From assembly GCF_001637325.1 (NCBI RefSeq), contig NZ_LRXL01000002.1:1-39715 (forward strand): 39,715 nucleotides of DNA. Reading direction: 5' to 3'. This document shows positions 1 to 7,935 of this stretch, piece by piece. Under the pieces are notes generated by a model. That model made no database searches and was not told the origin of the DNA. It worked only from the letters and a program-made list of their open reading frames with translations. This DNA comes from Cochleicola gelatinilyticus. GTDB taxonomy: Bacteria > Bacteroidota > Bacteroidia > Flavobacteriales > Flavobacteriaceae. Both the position numbers and the translations under genes were made by a program. Every line of letters begins with the position of its first letter. Position 1 is the stretch's first letter.

Positions 1-1
1 A

Positions 2-142
2 CAGATAAGCCCTACTGGAAGTGGTTGGGATGGTACTTTTAACGGAAACCCGATGCCTTCAAGTGATTATTGGTTCCAGATCGAATACACCGAACAAGAG
101 GTCCAAAAAGAATTTAGAGGACACTTTACATTAAAAAGATAG
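2..142 (+). CDS. T9SS type B sorting domain protein (3' end only)
   Basis: Only the last 46 codons and the stop are in the window; the start lies upstream. The readable tail contains SGWDGTFNG, then DYWFQIEY, and ends GHFTLKR. This is the pattern of the gliding-motility-associated C-terminal (CHU_C, type B) sorting domain that sends large flavobacterial proteins through the type IX secretion system to the surface. The passenger part is not visible, so its function is unknown. A PorP/SprF gene follows 11 nt later on the same strand, a common pairing in which the SprF-like protein supports secretion or anchoring of the neighbouring adhesin. The frame is unambiguous and ends in TAG. Confidence 0.85.
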   Translation, partial: QISPTGSGWDGTFNGNPMPSSDYWFQIEYTEQEVQKEFRGHFTLKR

Positions 143-153
143 CATAAATAACT

Positions 154-1155
154 ATGAAAATAAAAAAAATATACCTCATACTACTTTTGTTAGCAACTCC
201 ATTTGCTCATGCACAGGATGGTCTTCCCATCTATCTGGATTACTTGTCTGATAATTTATATCTGCTACACCCTTCTATGGCTGGAGCGGCAACACACAAT
301 CAAGTTCGTTTAACTGCGAGACAACAATGGTTCGATCAAAATGAAGCTCCTAATTTACAAACGTTGAGTTTCAATGCGCGTTTGGGAGATCGATCTGGGA
401 TAGGTGCCATTGTTTATAATGATCAAAATGGGTATCATTCTCAAACAGGAGGGTATATTACCTATGCGCACCACTTGATGTTTTCTAGAAGCGAAGTAGA
501 TTTAAATCAGTTGTCTTTTGGTCTAAGTGCTGGACTTACTCAGAATAAGCTTGATGAAACGGAATTCGATCTCACAGATCTAGATCCTGCGGTACAAGGG
601 ATTATTCAGAGTACATCTTACTTTAATATCGATGCAGGGGTTTCTTATAACTTCTTAAATTTTTCTGGACACTTTACAGTAAAGAATCTTATTTTTCAGA
701 ATAGAAGTATTTATGATGATGAATTTGAATCTAACAATCAAAGACGATATTTGTTAGGTGCTGCTTATGCCATAGGGGCCTATGGAGCCACTTGGACGTA
801 TGAACCTTCCATATTATTTCAATTGGTAGAGCGAACGGAAGAAAAAGCATTGGATGTAAATTTTAAAGCCTATCGTGAAATGGACTTTGGGTCGCTTTGG
901 GGAGGACTCTCGTACCGTAGAAGTTTCGATGGGTCTGAATATATTGACGGGAATGAAATTAAAGACCAGCAATTGCAATACATAACGCCTATAGTTGGGG
1001 TGAATTATAATAATTTTATGTTTGCTTACACCTATTCATATCAAGTAGGAACTATAAAATTTGAAAGTGGAGGATTTCATCAAATCACGTTAGGGTACGA
1101 TTTCTTAGGAGGAAGACCAGAACCTTACGATTGTAATTGTCCTGCTATAAATTAA
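154..1155 (+). CDS. PorP/SprF family type IX secretion system membrane protein
   Basis: This 333-residue outer-membrane beta-barrel protein begins with a signal peptide (about residues 1-20, cleavage near AHAQ). The family start pattern follows: a YLDYLSDNLYLLHPS-like segment, then AGA, the RQQW motif and repeated amphipathic strands with GAI/GLS turns. It ends in a short Cys-containing tail (DCNCPAIN), as is frequent in PorP/SprF proteins. Family members are needed for secretion or surface attachment of particular T9SS cargo. The gene starts 11 nt after the type B cargo gene and is probably co-transcribed with it. ATG 154 is the only start giving a complete signal peptide. A strong terminator follows at once. 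The specific partner is inferred from adjacency alone. Confidence 0.88.
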   Translation: MKIKKIYLILLLLATPFAHAQDGLPIYLDYLSDNLYLLHPSMAGAATHNQVRLTARQQWFDQNEAPNLQTLSFNARLGDRSGIGAIVYNDQNGYHSQTGGYITYAHHLMFSRSEVDLNQLSFGLSAGLTQNKLDETEFDLTDLDPAVQGIIQSTSYFNIDAGVSYNFLNFSGHFTVKNLIFQNRSIYDDEFESNNQRRYLLGAAYAIGAYGATWTYEPSILFQLVERTEEKALDVNFKAYREMDFGSLWGGLSYRRSFDGSEYIDGNEIKDQQLQYITPIVGVNYNNFMFAYTYSYQVGTIKFESGGFHQITLGYDFLGGRPEPYDCNCPAIN

Positions 1156-1187
1156 AAAAAAAAGCTCCTAATCAAGGAGCTTTTTTT
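1154..1187. terminator. Bidirectional intrinsic terminator
   Basis: Arms AGCTCCT (1163-1169) and AGGAGCT (1175-1181) enclose a 5-nt loop. An A-run precedes and a T-run follows, so it can work on both strands. It lies between the converging porP-like gene and vWA lipoprotein gene. Confidence 0.9.
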
Positions 1188-1212
1188 ATGCGCTGGAACT
1201 ATATTAAGATTA

Positions 1213-2370
1213 TTAATCCCAACTATAGTTTTTCTTTTCGGCTTGTTTTTTCAAGGCACGAAGCATTGCATTTCCTAACCCATCTGAAGCTTCAGTCGTA
1301 GTGTTAGACAAAAAAATGCGACGTTTTTCGTTTAGTTTTTGAATTTCAGTCTGTATTTCCGTGCGTTTCTTTCGTTGATTCGTAATGTGTTTTTTTAATT
1401 CCGAAGTACTCATTTCTTTTAATTCCTCTGGCAATTTATCATTCTCTAAAGTAGTATAGTTAAAATCTTCTTCAGTTTCTGCATCTACCAAATCCCATGT
1501 GCTGTTTTTGTATAAATGCGACCCTTTTGTGACCGTCCTGCTTACTGCATTAGCTTTGCTGTATGTTGCTGCATTTTCATCTTGACTAGCTTGTACTTCC
1601 ATTTTTCGTTTTCCGTAGCTTCCGTAGGGAACATAGGTATTGTTAAGACGGATGTTTAGTTGGAGAATTAATTCATCGTATGGGGAGGGGGTGTAAATGG
1701 TTTTGTGATCATGATCTATTGCAGAATAATCCCCATAAGTTAATGTGGCTCCTTCTTTCCACTTAGACTCTATACCGTGTGAGTAATCACCACAAAAGAT
1801 AGTGTTTACAATCACCCCTTTTTCTTTAGCTTCTGAAGCAGCGTCTTTATAATGAACGTTTCCTTGTGTAAACGGCTCATTTCCGGCAATAAAAATCATT
1901 TTGAGGTCATCCGCATTAGTGCCCCAATCTAGCTTCTCTAAAGAGGCTTTAATTACCGTGCCGCAATATTCGCTTCCACCGTTAGTAGTAAGGGAAAATA
2001 GTTCTTTAGACACCTCATCAAGATCTTCTGTAAATGGAAGTATCTTTCTAAGATATCCTTCTCGTGCATTTAAGTTGTCATTCCCGTATTCGTATAGGCC
2101 AATTTGAAGGGATGGAAGATCTCCATCGCATTTGGCATATGATAATTCGTTTACAATGTTCCATAGTTGTGCTTTTGCTTGATCGATTAAACCGTCCATG
2201 CTATTGCTTGTGTCTAACAGCAACGCAACTTTAATATAGTTTTTGTTTACAGTTTTAGAAACAGAATGGGGGGTTTCAAATGATAGAGATTTTTTATTAT
2301 CTGTTTCGGCTCTGCAAGCGTATAATCCCATAAAAGTTATCCAGATCCATAATAGTGCTTTTGTTTTCAT
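1213..2370 (-). CDS. von Willebrand factor type A domain lipoprotein
   Basis: This 385-residue protein has a lipoprotein signal peptide ending in the lipobox LYAC (Cys19), so it should be lipid-anchored in the cell envelope. A vWA domain starts near residue 46. The strand IKVALLL leads into DTSNSM (D53, S55, S57), the first MIDAS metal-binding motif. An LTTNGGSEYCG segment probably supplies the threonine loop. The strand that normally ends in the third MIDAS Asp reads IFIAGNEPF, so that residue appears changed. The C-terminal region (about 310-355) is rich in Lys, Glu and Gln and probably forms a coiled coil. It is a single gene, divergent from the sensor kinase at 2560 and convergent with the porP-like gene. 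Function is unknown; protein-protein interaction at the envelope is likely. Confidence 0.8.
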   Translation of the reverse strand: MKTKALLWIWITFMGLYACRAETDNKKSLSFETPHSVSKTVNKNYIKVALLLDTSNSMDGLIDQAKAQLWNIVNELSYAKCDGDLPSLQIGLYEYGNDNLNAREGYLRKILPFTEDLDEVSKELFSLTTNGGSEYCGTVIKASLEKLDWGTNADDLKMIFIAGNEPFTQGNVHYKDAASEAKEKGVIVNTIFCGDYSHGIESKWKEGATLTYGDYSAIDHDHKTIYTPSPYDELILQLNIRLNNTYVPYGSYGKRKMEVQASQDENAATYSKANAVSRTVTKGSHLYKNSTWDLVDAETEEDFNYTTLENDKLPEELKEMSTSELKKHITNQRKKRTEIQTEIQKLNEKRRIFLSNTTTEASDGLGNAMLRALKKQAEKKNYSWD

Positions 2371-2432
2371 AGTGTGTCGTTTTGAGTAAACGTACCACGA
2401 ACATATTTACTGTAACACCAATTTTGAGTCAG

Positions 2433-2464
2433 TTTCCAATTTCTGTGAGTGAATATTACTTTTG
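2433..2464 (+). promoter_or_regulatory. Putative Bacteroidota promoter for the sensor kinase
   Basis: TACTTTTG at 2457-2464 fits the -7 consensus TAnnTTTG. A weak -33 element TTTC lies at 2433-2436, 20 nt upstream. Transcription would start near 2471, giving a leader of about 90 nt to ATG 2560. Confidence 0.45.
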
Positions 2465-2491
2465 ATTGAGTGAACCCTCATTTTTGTTAAT

Positions 2492-2513
2492 TTAGTACAT
2501 AGCTATGCACTAA
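2492..2513. promoter_or_regulatory. 22-bp near-perfect palindrome upstream of the sensor kinase gene
   Basis: Half-sites TTAGTACATAG and CTATGCACTAA match at 10 of 11 positions as an inverted repeat with no spacer. It lies between the divergent vWA and kinase genes and probably within the kinase leader. It could be an operator for a dimeric regulator. Confidence 0.5.
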
Positions 2514-2559
2514 TACCTATTTTTAAAGATGCTTTAAATGGTGTATGTTTACTTTTTAT

Positions 2560-4770
2560 ATGAATATGCGAGCAATATTTTTATTTTTTATAACCTTATG
2601 TCTACCAGTAGGCGTAGTGTTTTCTCAGATTCCAACTAGATCAGGTACAACAGAGCGTCCTTTTCTTTTAAAAGGAAAGGTAATCGACGAAAATACGAAT
2701 GGCCCTGTCGATAAAGTAAATATTGAAATTACTGGCGGAGCTTATACCACGACCTCTGGACTCGGCTTGTTTGAAATTAAAGCGAGAATAGGAGACGAAC
2801 TTATTGTAAAGAGTGAAGCATTCGAAACTGTCTATTATTACATTAAAGACGAGCAATTTATCACGATTAAAGTGGAAAAGGAAACGAGAGAGCAAGCTCC
2901 CGTTGCAACCTCCTATAAGCGAAATGCTAATAAAGATTTATTTAATGTGTATATCGATTCTTCGAGAGCTTTTTTAAAGCGAGATGCAGGAAAAAGTATA
3001 GAATATGTAACTAAAGCATTAGAGTCTGTAGGAGGACCTAAAGCTACCGATACTCAAAACGCTATAGTTTTTGAAACACTTGGAGATATTAATATGTATT
3101 GGGAACAGTATGATCTTGCTATAGATAATTATAAAAGAAGTATTTCTTCACGATTAAAAACAGCAACGAGAATAAAACTAGCTTCAGCATATCGGAAGAA
3201 TAAAAGTTACCAAGAGAGTATTTCGGCCTATACAAGTTTGTTAAATGTTACCCTTACCGACTATCAGAAAATTTTGGTTTATGAAGGATTGGGAGATACC
3301 CACAAAGCAATAAACGATACAGAAAAAAGTGTAACTAATTACGAAAAAGCGTTGTTCTTGTCTAAAGCAGGGTCGGTAGCGCCTAAAATCACCGACCTAA
3401 ATTCTAAAATAGGAGCGGTCTATGCTCAAAGTGGTGCCAAAGCCAAAGCGGAAGTCTATTTTGATAATTCACTAGGATTGTCTAAAAAGGAAAACAAACA
3501 GCGTGCTGTGGAAGAGAAAAATACCGTAGCCGATTTTTACAATCAGAATCGAGATTTTGATAAAGAGATCGAATTACGTTCGGAAGCTTTGGAAGAACTA
3601 AAATCGATGGAGGGTAAAAAGTTGAAAGAAGATGTTAATAGTGCGCTTACACCCCAAAGACAAAATTATAAAATTGCTGATGCTTTTTTAGGTAAAATGG
3701 AATATAAAGAAGCCATTCCTTATTTAGAAAAAAGTATTTCTGAAGCGGATGCAAATGAAGATCTTGTTGTAGAAAAAGACGCCCGGAGAAAATTATCTGA
3801 AGTCTATAAGGACATCGGAGAGTTTGATAAAGCTGCAGAAAGTTACGAACGCTATGTCGAAGTTGTTGACGAATTATACATAAAAAAAGACCAAGAAATT
3901 TCTCAAGCAACACGTTTTAGTAAAGAAATTGCGTTGCGACAAAATCGTATTACAAGTCTTGAAAATGAACGTAAATTAAATGAGAGTCGGTATCAACTTG
4001 CGTTCGAAAATCAAGAACTTATCGAAAAAAATAACCTTGTTCAGAAATGGGTTATAGGATCATTAATCCTCATCGCTTTATTGCTTTTATATACCGCCTA
4101 CAACCAATACAAGAGCGTAAAACGGCAAAAATACGCAAACAATTTACTCGCTTTAAAAGGATTGAGAACTCAAATGAATCCACATTTTATTTTCAATGCC
4201 TTAAATTCTGTGAATAGTTTTATCGCTACCAACGATGAACGTGCAGCCAATAAATATTTAAGTGAATTTTCTCAGTTAATGCGTTCGGTGCTCGAAAATA
4301 GCGAAGAAGATTTTATCCCCTTGTCGAAGGAGATCGAGTTACTCGAACTGTATGTAAAATTAGAACATTTTAGGTTTCAAGATAAATTCGATTATAGCAT
4401 CACCGTTTCAGAAGCTATTAAAGTTAACGAATTTGTGATCCCACCCATGTTGCTTCAGCCGTATGTTGAAAATGCAGTATGGCACGGATTGCGATATAAA
4501 GAAGAAAAAGGTTTTTTAGAGATCGATTTTCAACAAATAGATTCAGAAACCATACAAATTACCATTACCGATAACGGAATAGGTCGCAAACAATCGAAAG
4601 CACTTAAAACCGAAAATCAAAAAAAACAGAAATCTAAAGGAATGGGAAATATTCAGAAACGAATCGCTATTCTTAACGATATGTATAAAGATAAAGTTGA
4701 TGTTACTATAACCGATGTTTCTGAAGACACAGCAGGTACACGCGTGCAACTCACTTTAAAAAAGGATTAA
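2560..4770 (+). CDS. TPR-containing LytS-type sensor histidine kinase
   Basis: In-frame ATGs occur at 2545, 2560 and 2566. I use 2560 because it leaves a compact signal peptide (IFLFFITLCL... ending near VFSQ); the 2545 start would add five residues. From 2560 the protein has 736 residues. In order: a carboxypeptidase-regulatory-like beta domain (about 35-95, starting LLKGKVIDE), a long TPR array (about 150-450), a coiled coil, one membrane helix (about 497-517), a His_kinase domain with QMNPHFIFNALN, and a HATPase_c domain with NAVWHGL, DNGIG and KGMGN. The phospho-acceptor is the His of NPHF. A periplasmic TPR sensor would signal through the single helix to the cytosolic kinase. The LytTR regulator follows after 79 nt and is the obvious partner. 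The signal is unknown. Confidence 0.88.
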   Translation: MNMRAIFLFFITLCLPVGVVFSQIPTRSGTTERPFLLKGKVIDENTNGPVDKVNIEITGGAYTTTSGLGLFEIKARIGDELIVKSEAFETVYYYIKDEQFITIKVEKETREQAPVATSYKRNANKDLFNVYIDSSRAFLKRDAGKSIEYVTKALESVGGPKATDTQNAIVFETLGDINMYWEQYDLAIDNYKRSISSRLKTATRIKLASAYRKNKSYQESISAYTSLLNVTLTDYQKILVYEGLGDTHKAINDTEKSVTNYEKALFLSKAGSVAPKITDLNSKIGAVYAQSGAKAKAEVYFDNSLGLSKKENKQRAVEEKNTVADFYNQNRDFDKEIELRSEALEELKSMEGKKLKEDVNSALTPQRQNYKIADAFLGKMEYKEAIPYLEKSISEADANEDLVVEKDARRKLSEVYKDIGEFDKAAESYERYVEVVDELYIKKDQEISQATRFSKEIALRQNRITSLENERKLNESRYQLAFENQELIEKNNLVQKWVIGSLILIALLLLYTAYNQYKSVKRQKYANNLLALKGLRTQMNPHFIFNALNSVNSFIATNDERAANKYLSEFSQLMRSVLENSEEDFIPLSKEIELLELYVKLEHFRFQDKFDYSITVSEAIKVNEFVIPPMLLQPYVENAVWHGLRYKEEKGFLEIDFQQIDSETIQITITDNGIGRKQSKALKTENQKKQKSKGMGNIQKRIAILNDMYKDKVDVTITDVSEDTAGTRVQLTLKKD

Positions 4771-4849
4771 AAAGTTTACTTCAAGAATAAAAGGTTGGTT
4801 TTAAAAGTACATTTAAAGCAACAATTCTGAAGGTTCCTAAAAATAAAAT

Positions 4850-5584
4850 ATGATGGAATTAAAAGCAATTTTGGTCGAAGACGAGGCAGCTAGCCGGGAA
4901 ATACTTCGTAATTATTTAACTAAGTATTGCCCTAAAGTAACGCTTTTGGGAGAAGCTTCAAATATAGACGAGGCGTTGGTGCTTATTAGAAAATTTGATC
5001 TAGATGTAGTTTTTCTTGACGTTGAAATGCCCTACGGAAATGCGTTCGATCTGTTAGATAAAGTAGGAGATCGACAGTTCGAAACTGTGTTTGTTACCGC
5101 GTATAATCAGTATGCCATCGATGCGTTAAATGCCCATGCATCCTATTATTTACTGAAGCCTATATCGATCGATAAATTAATTGAAGCGGTGGATTATGTT
5201 TCAGAAATAAAAGAAAAAGAGAATCAGTTAGATGCTACTGTTTTAGAACCAATAGTGTCTCAAGTAACAGGAAAGATTACTATTCCGTTACAAAATGGTT
5301 TTGAAGTCCTGCAGGTTGAAGATATATTATATTGCCAAGCAGATGATAATTACACCAATATTTATTTAAAAGAAAAGAGAAAGTTAGTGAGTAAAACCTT
5401 GAAACATTTTGAAGATATCCTGTCTGAAAAAGGTTTTGCTAGAGTTCATAAATCGTATTTGGTTAATGTAAATGCGATCGTAGAATATAAAAAAGGAAAG
5501 GGTGGAAGCGTGATTCTTACTAACGGAAAGGAAGTAATGGTAAGTCCGTCACGAAAAAAGGAACTCCTTAGTTTTTTTCGTTAA
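4850..5584 (+). CDS. LytTR family DNA-binding response regulator
   Basis: This 244-residue regulator has a receiver domain at about 4-125, with acidic residues in the VEDE motif (10-12), phospho-acceptor Asp57 in VVFLDVEMP, the conserved Thr in FVTAYNQ and Lys in YYLLKPIS. A LytTR DNA-binding domain follows (about 145-243), with the typical start KITIPLQNGFEVL, the CQADDNYTNIYL strand and the RVHKSYLVN motif. It lies 79 nt after the TPR sensor kinase, so the two form a two-component system. ATG 4850 and 4853 are both possible (MM-). The stop codon overlaps the murI stop on the other strand by 4 nt, with no terminator visible between them. Target genes cannot be read from the sequence. Confidence 0.93.
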   Translation: MMELKAILVEDEAASREILRNYLTKYCPKVTLLGEASNIDEALVLIRKFDLDVVFLDVEMPYGNAFDLLDKVGDRQFETVFVTAYNQYAIDALNAHASYYLLKPISIDKLIEAVDYVSEIKEKENQLDATVLEPIVSQVTGKITIPLQNGFEVLQVEDILYCQADDNYTNIYLKEKRKLVSKTLKHFEDILSEKGFARVHKSYLVNVNAIVEYKKGKGGSVILTNGKEVMVSPSRKKELLSFFR

Positions 5585-6372
5585 AATTTTTGGTGTGAAA
5601 TGGTGATTGTTTCTGAATACTCCTGTAATAAAAATTCTAGAGTATTGGTAGTGGCATTAGTGTAAAACTGTAGGGATGGTGTTTTGGGCTCTTTCTGAAG
5701 CAGTTTAAGTGATTGTAAGACACTTTCCGTTTGTTTGGCGACTGCTTCTCCAGAATCTATAATTGTAACATTAGCGGTGAGTAATTTTTGAAGCTGTGGA
5801 ATAAGATAGGGATAGTGACTACAACCCAAAACCAAATAATCGATAGTAGCGGAAATCATAGGAGCCGTATATTTCTCTAGTAATATTTGTATTTCTTCTC
5901 CTTCTATTTTGCCTGCTTCGATTAGAGGAACCAAACCTTCTCCTACAATTTCGACCACCGAAATGTCTTTCGTAAAAGCTTCTGAAGTTTTAGTGAACAA
6001 CGCACTGCTTAGGGTTCCTTTTGTTGCAAGGATGCCAATGCATTTCGTTTTCGTTTTAAGGGCTGCAGGTTTTATAGCCGGTTCGATACCAATAATTGGA
6101 AGATCAAATTTTTCTCTAAGTATATCAATGGCATTTGTTGTTGCGGTGTTACAAGCTACCACAATGATCTTACACCCTAATTCTATTAATTTTTCGGTAT
6201 TCTTTATACTAAGTGCGATGATTTCTTCTTGAGATCTTCCGCCGTATGGAGCATTTGCACTATCTGCAAGATATATAGTATCCTCGAAAGGCAAACAGCG
6301 ATGAATCTCTTCCCAAATGGAAGAGCCTCCAACTCCTGAATCGAAAATACCTATCGGGGCGTTATGCTGCAT
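5581..6372 (-). CDS. murI: Glutamate racemase
   Basis: The enzyme interconverts L- and D-glutamate for peptidoglycan synthesis in the cytoplasm. From ATG 6372 it has 263 residues, the usual family length. The open frame extends 20 codons further upstream, but that stretch runs into the ompH terminator and adds a non-conserved hydrophobic tail, so I reject it. Visible motifs are FDSGVGG (Asp11), the first catalytic Cys in VVACNTATTN (Cys74), GIEPA, and the second Cys in VLGCSHYP (Cys184, followed by His186). It is the last gene of the envelope block, separated from ompH by a terminator-like hairpin, so it may depend partly on read-through or have its own promoter. Its 3' end overlaps the LytTR gene by 4 nt. 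Confidence 0.95.
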   Translation of the reverse strand: MQHNAPIGIFDSGVGGSSIWEEIHRCLPFEDTIYLADSANAPYGGRSQEEIIALSIKNTEKLIELGCKIIVVACNTATTNAIDILREKFDLPIIGIEPAIKPAALKTKTKCIGILATKGTLSSALFTKTSEAFTKDISVVEIVGEGLVPLIEAGKIEGEEIQILLEKYTAPMISATIDYLVLGCSHYPYLIPQLQKLLTANVTIIDSGEAVAKQTESVLQSLKLLQKEPKTPSLQFYTNATTNTLEFLLQEYSETITISHQKF

Positions 6373-6423
6373 GGTATAAAAATAGGAATTATTTGAGAAT
6401 GAAAAACGTAAAATCAATATATC

Positions 6424-6459
6424 TGAAAACAAAACTGCCCGCTATGAAGCGGGCAGTTT
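6424..6459 (-). terminator. Intrinsic terminator after ompH (minus strand)
   Basis: Arms AAACTGCCCGC (6432-6442) and GCGGGCAGTTT (6449-6459) form an 11-bp GC-rich stem with a 6-nt loop. On the minus strand a T-rich tract (TGTTTTC) follows. It lies between the ompH stop and the murI start. Confidence 0.85.
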
Positions 6460-6483
6460 ATCTATATTTTAAGAAAGGAATTA

Positions 6484-6993
6484 TTAGATTCCCAATTCTT
6501 TTTTAACATCGCTCATAAGATCGACACCATCTGCTAATAAAAGGCCTGCTCCTGTTGAAGAATCCAATACATACTGAATTCCTTTTCCTCTAGCTACTTT
6601 TTGAATGGCAGCACGAGCTTTCTCAAGAACTGGCTGTAAAACATCTACTTCTTTTTGTTGAAGATCTTTTAGAGCTTGATTTCTATATGCACCAATGTTA
6701 TTCTGCATTCCCTGTACTTCCTGTACACGCTTTGCATTTTCTTCATCGGTTTTAGTACTTGCTTCCCCTTCATATTGCTTTACTTTCGTATCAAGCTCTT
6801 TTGCCATTGCTTTAATTTCTGCATCATAGGTTTTTTTTACCTTATCTAACTGACCTTGAGCAGATTTCATTTCTGGCATTGCTTCCACTAAAGCTTGAGT
6901 GTCTATGTGTGCAACTTTGCTCTGTGCATTCATAAAACTTGTAGCTCCTATAAACAATACTGCGGCTACGAATAATAATTGTAATTTTTTCAT
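6484..6993 (-). CDS. OmpH/Skp family periplasmic chaperone
   Basis: This 169-residue protein has a clear signal peptide (about 1-23, ending MNAQ) and the OmpH/Skp layout. A short beta start (KVAHIDTQALVEAMPEM) is followed by a long charged helix (about 45-125) and a C-terminal beta part (KGIQYVLDSSTGAGLLLADG). Skp-type trimers hold unfolded outer-membrane proteins in the periplasm and deliver them to the BamA machine. It is the second of two ompH-type genes downstream of bamA, 58 nt after the first. A strong terminator follows, so it probably ends the main transcript. Length and domain order are normal for the family. Confidence 0.92.
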   Translation of the reverse strand: MKKLQLLFVAAVLFIGATSFMNAQSKVAHIDTQALVEAMPEMKSAQGQLDKVKKTYDAEIKAMAKELDTKVKQYEGEASTKTDEENAKRVQEVQGMQNNIGAYRNQALKDLQQKEVDVLQPVLEKARAAIQKVARGKGIQYVLDSSTGAGLLLADGVDLMSDVKKELGI

Positions 6994-7051
6994 TGTAATT
7001 TGTATTTAATTTAAGTGTTTCTAAGTATAAAATTTAAAATTGATTTTCGAT

Positions 7052-7897
7052 TTAGTTTCCACCATCATCATCTCCGTCACTGGAATCACCGGTGGGGGCT
7101 CTATTAGCATTTCTAACTTCCAAGATAGAATCTTTTCTACGCTGACGTTCTTCTAACAGACGAGCTCTGCGTGCTTCAAACTCAGCTTTTTTGGCTGCAC
7201 GAATAGAATCTCTTTGTTTTTGACGGTCTTCAAGCATTTTTGTGCGATCGTCTTTTTTCTGTTCAGCTTCCTTTTCTCGTTCTGTAACTTCTTTATCTTC
7301 TTCCATAGAAAGATCGTCACGTTTTTCTACAGCAGCTTTATCTCTTTTAGTTGTAACTTCTTTGCGTTTAGCAGCTCTATTAATACTTCGTAAAACCACA
7401 TCGCTGATGTCATTTCTTTCTGCTGCAAATAACATTACCACATCTGCCGATTTGTCAAAAATAAAATCATATTTCTTATTTTCAGCAATTTCTTGTACGA
7501 TATTAAAAACTTGATCTTGAATTGGTTGTACTAACTGTCTTCTTTGAATCATTAAATCGCCATTGGGTCCAAAACGATCTTGTTGATATTTCAACATCTC
7601 GTCTTCTTTAATTTTAATTTCTTCTTCTCGTTCTTCAATTAATTCGTTGGTTAAAAGAACACGTTCATTGCTAAGGTTAAGCTTCATTAAATCCACCTCT
7701 TCGGTCTTTTTAACGATATCTTGTTTCCATCGCTGAACCTTACCTTCTAGCTGTGTCGCAGCCTCTTTATATTCAGGAACATTTTCAAGAATGTATTCCA
7801 TGTCGATGTATCCTATTCGTACACCTCGCTGAGCCGTTACTGTGAATGTGATACACAAAAAAGTAAGTACGAGAAAAAGTAACTTTTTAGTTTTCAT
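7052..7897 (-). CDS. OmpH/Skp family protein with long charged C-terminal extension
   Basis: From ATG 7897 the protein has 281 residues. The open frame runs 25 codons further, but that part overlaps the end of bamA and would bury the signal peptide (MKTKKLLFLVLTF... ending TAQ). Residues of about 25-150 match OmpH/Skp (GYIDMEYILENVPEY, then a helical arm, then KKYDFIFDKSADVVML). After this comes a tail of roughly 110 residues dominated by Lys, Arg, Glu and Asp, predicted helical, ending in an Asp/Gly-rich stretch (GDDDGGN). This makes it much longer than the neighbouring paralogue. It starts 38 nt after the bamA stop and is probably co-transcribed. It likely serves as a chaperone for BamA substrates; the role of the tail is unknown. 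Confidence 0.88.
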   Translation of the reverse strand: MKTKKLLFLVLTFLCITFTVTAQRGVRIGYIDMEYILENVPEYKEAATQLEGKVQRWKQDIVKKTEEVDLMKLNLSNERVLLTNELIEEREEEIKIKEDEMLKYQQDRFGPNGDLMIQRRQLVQPIQDQVFNIVQEIAENKKYDFIFDKSADVVMLFAAERNDISDVVLRSINRAAKRKEVTTKRDKAAVEKRDDLSMEEDKEVTEREKEAEQKKDDRTKMLEDRQKQRDSIRAAKKAEFEARRARLLEERQRRKDSILEVRNANRAPTGDSSDGDDDGGN

Positions 7898-7935
7898 AAT
7901 CATTGATTGTTGGTTAAGAAAATATCGTGCCAAAT

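Noticed and set aside
6373-6432. Twenty-codon N-terminal extension of murI
   Set aside because: It runs into the ompH terminator hairpin and is not part of the conserved family start; ATG 6372 fits.
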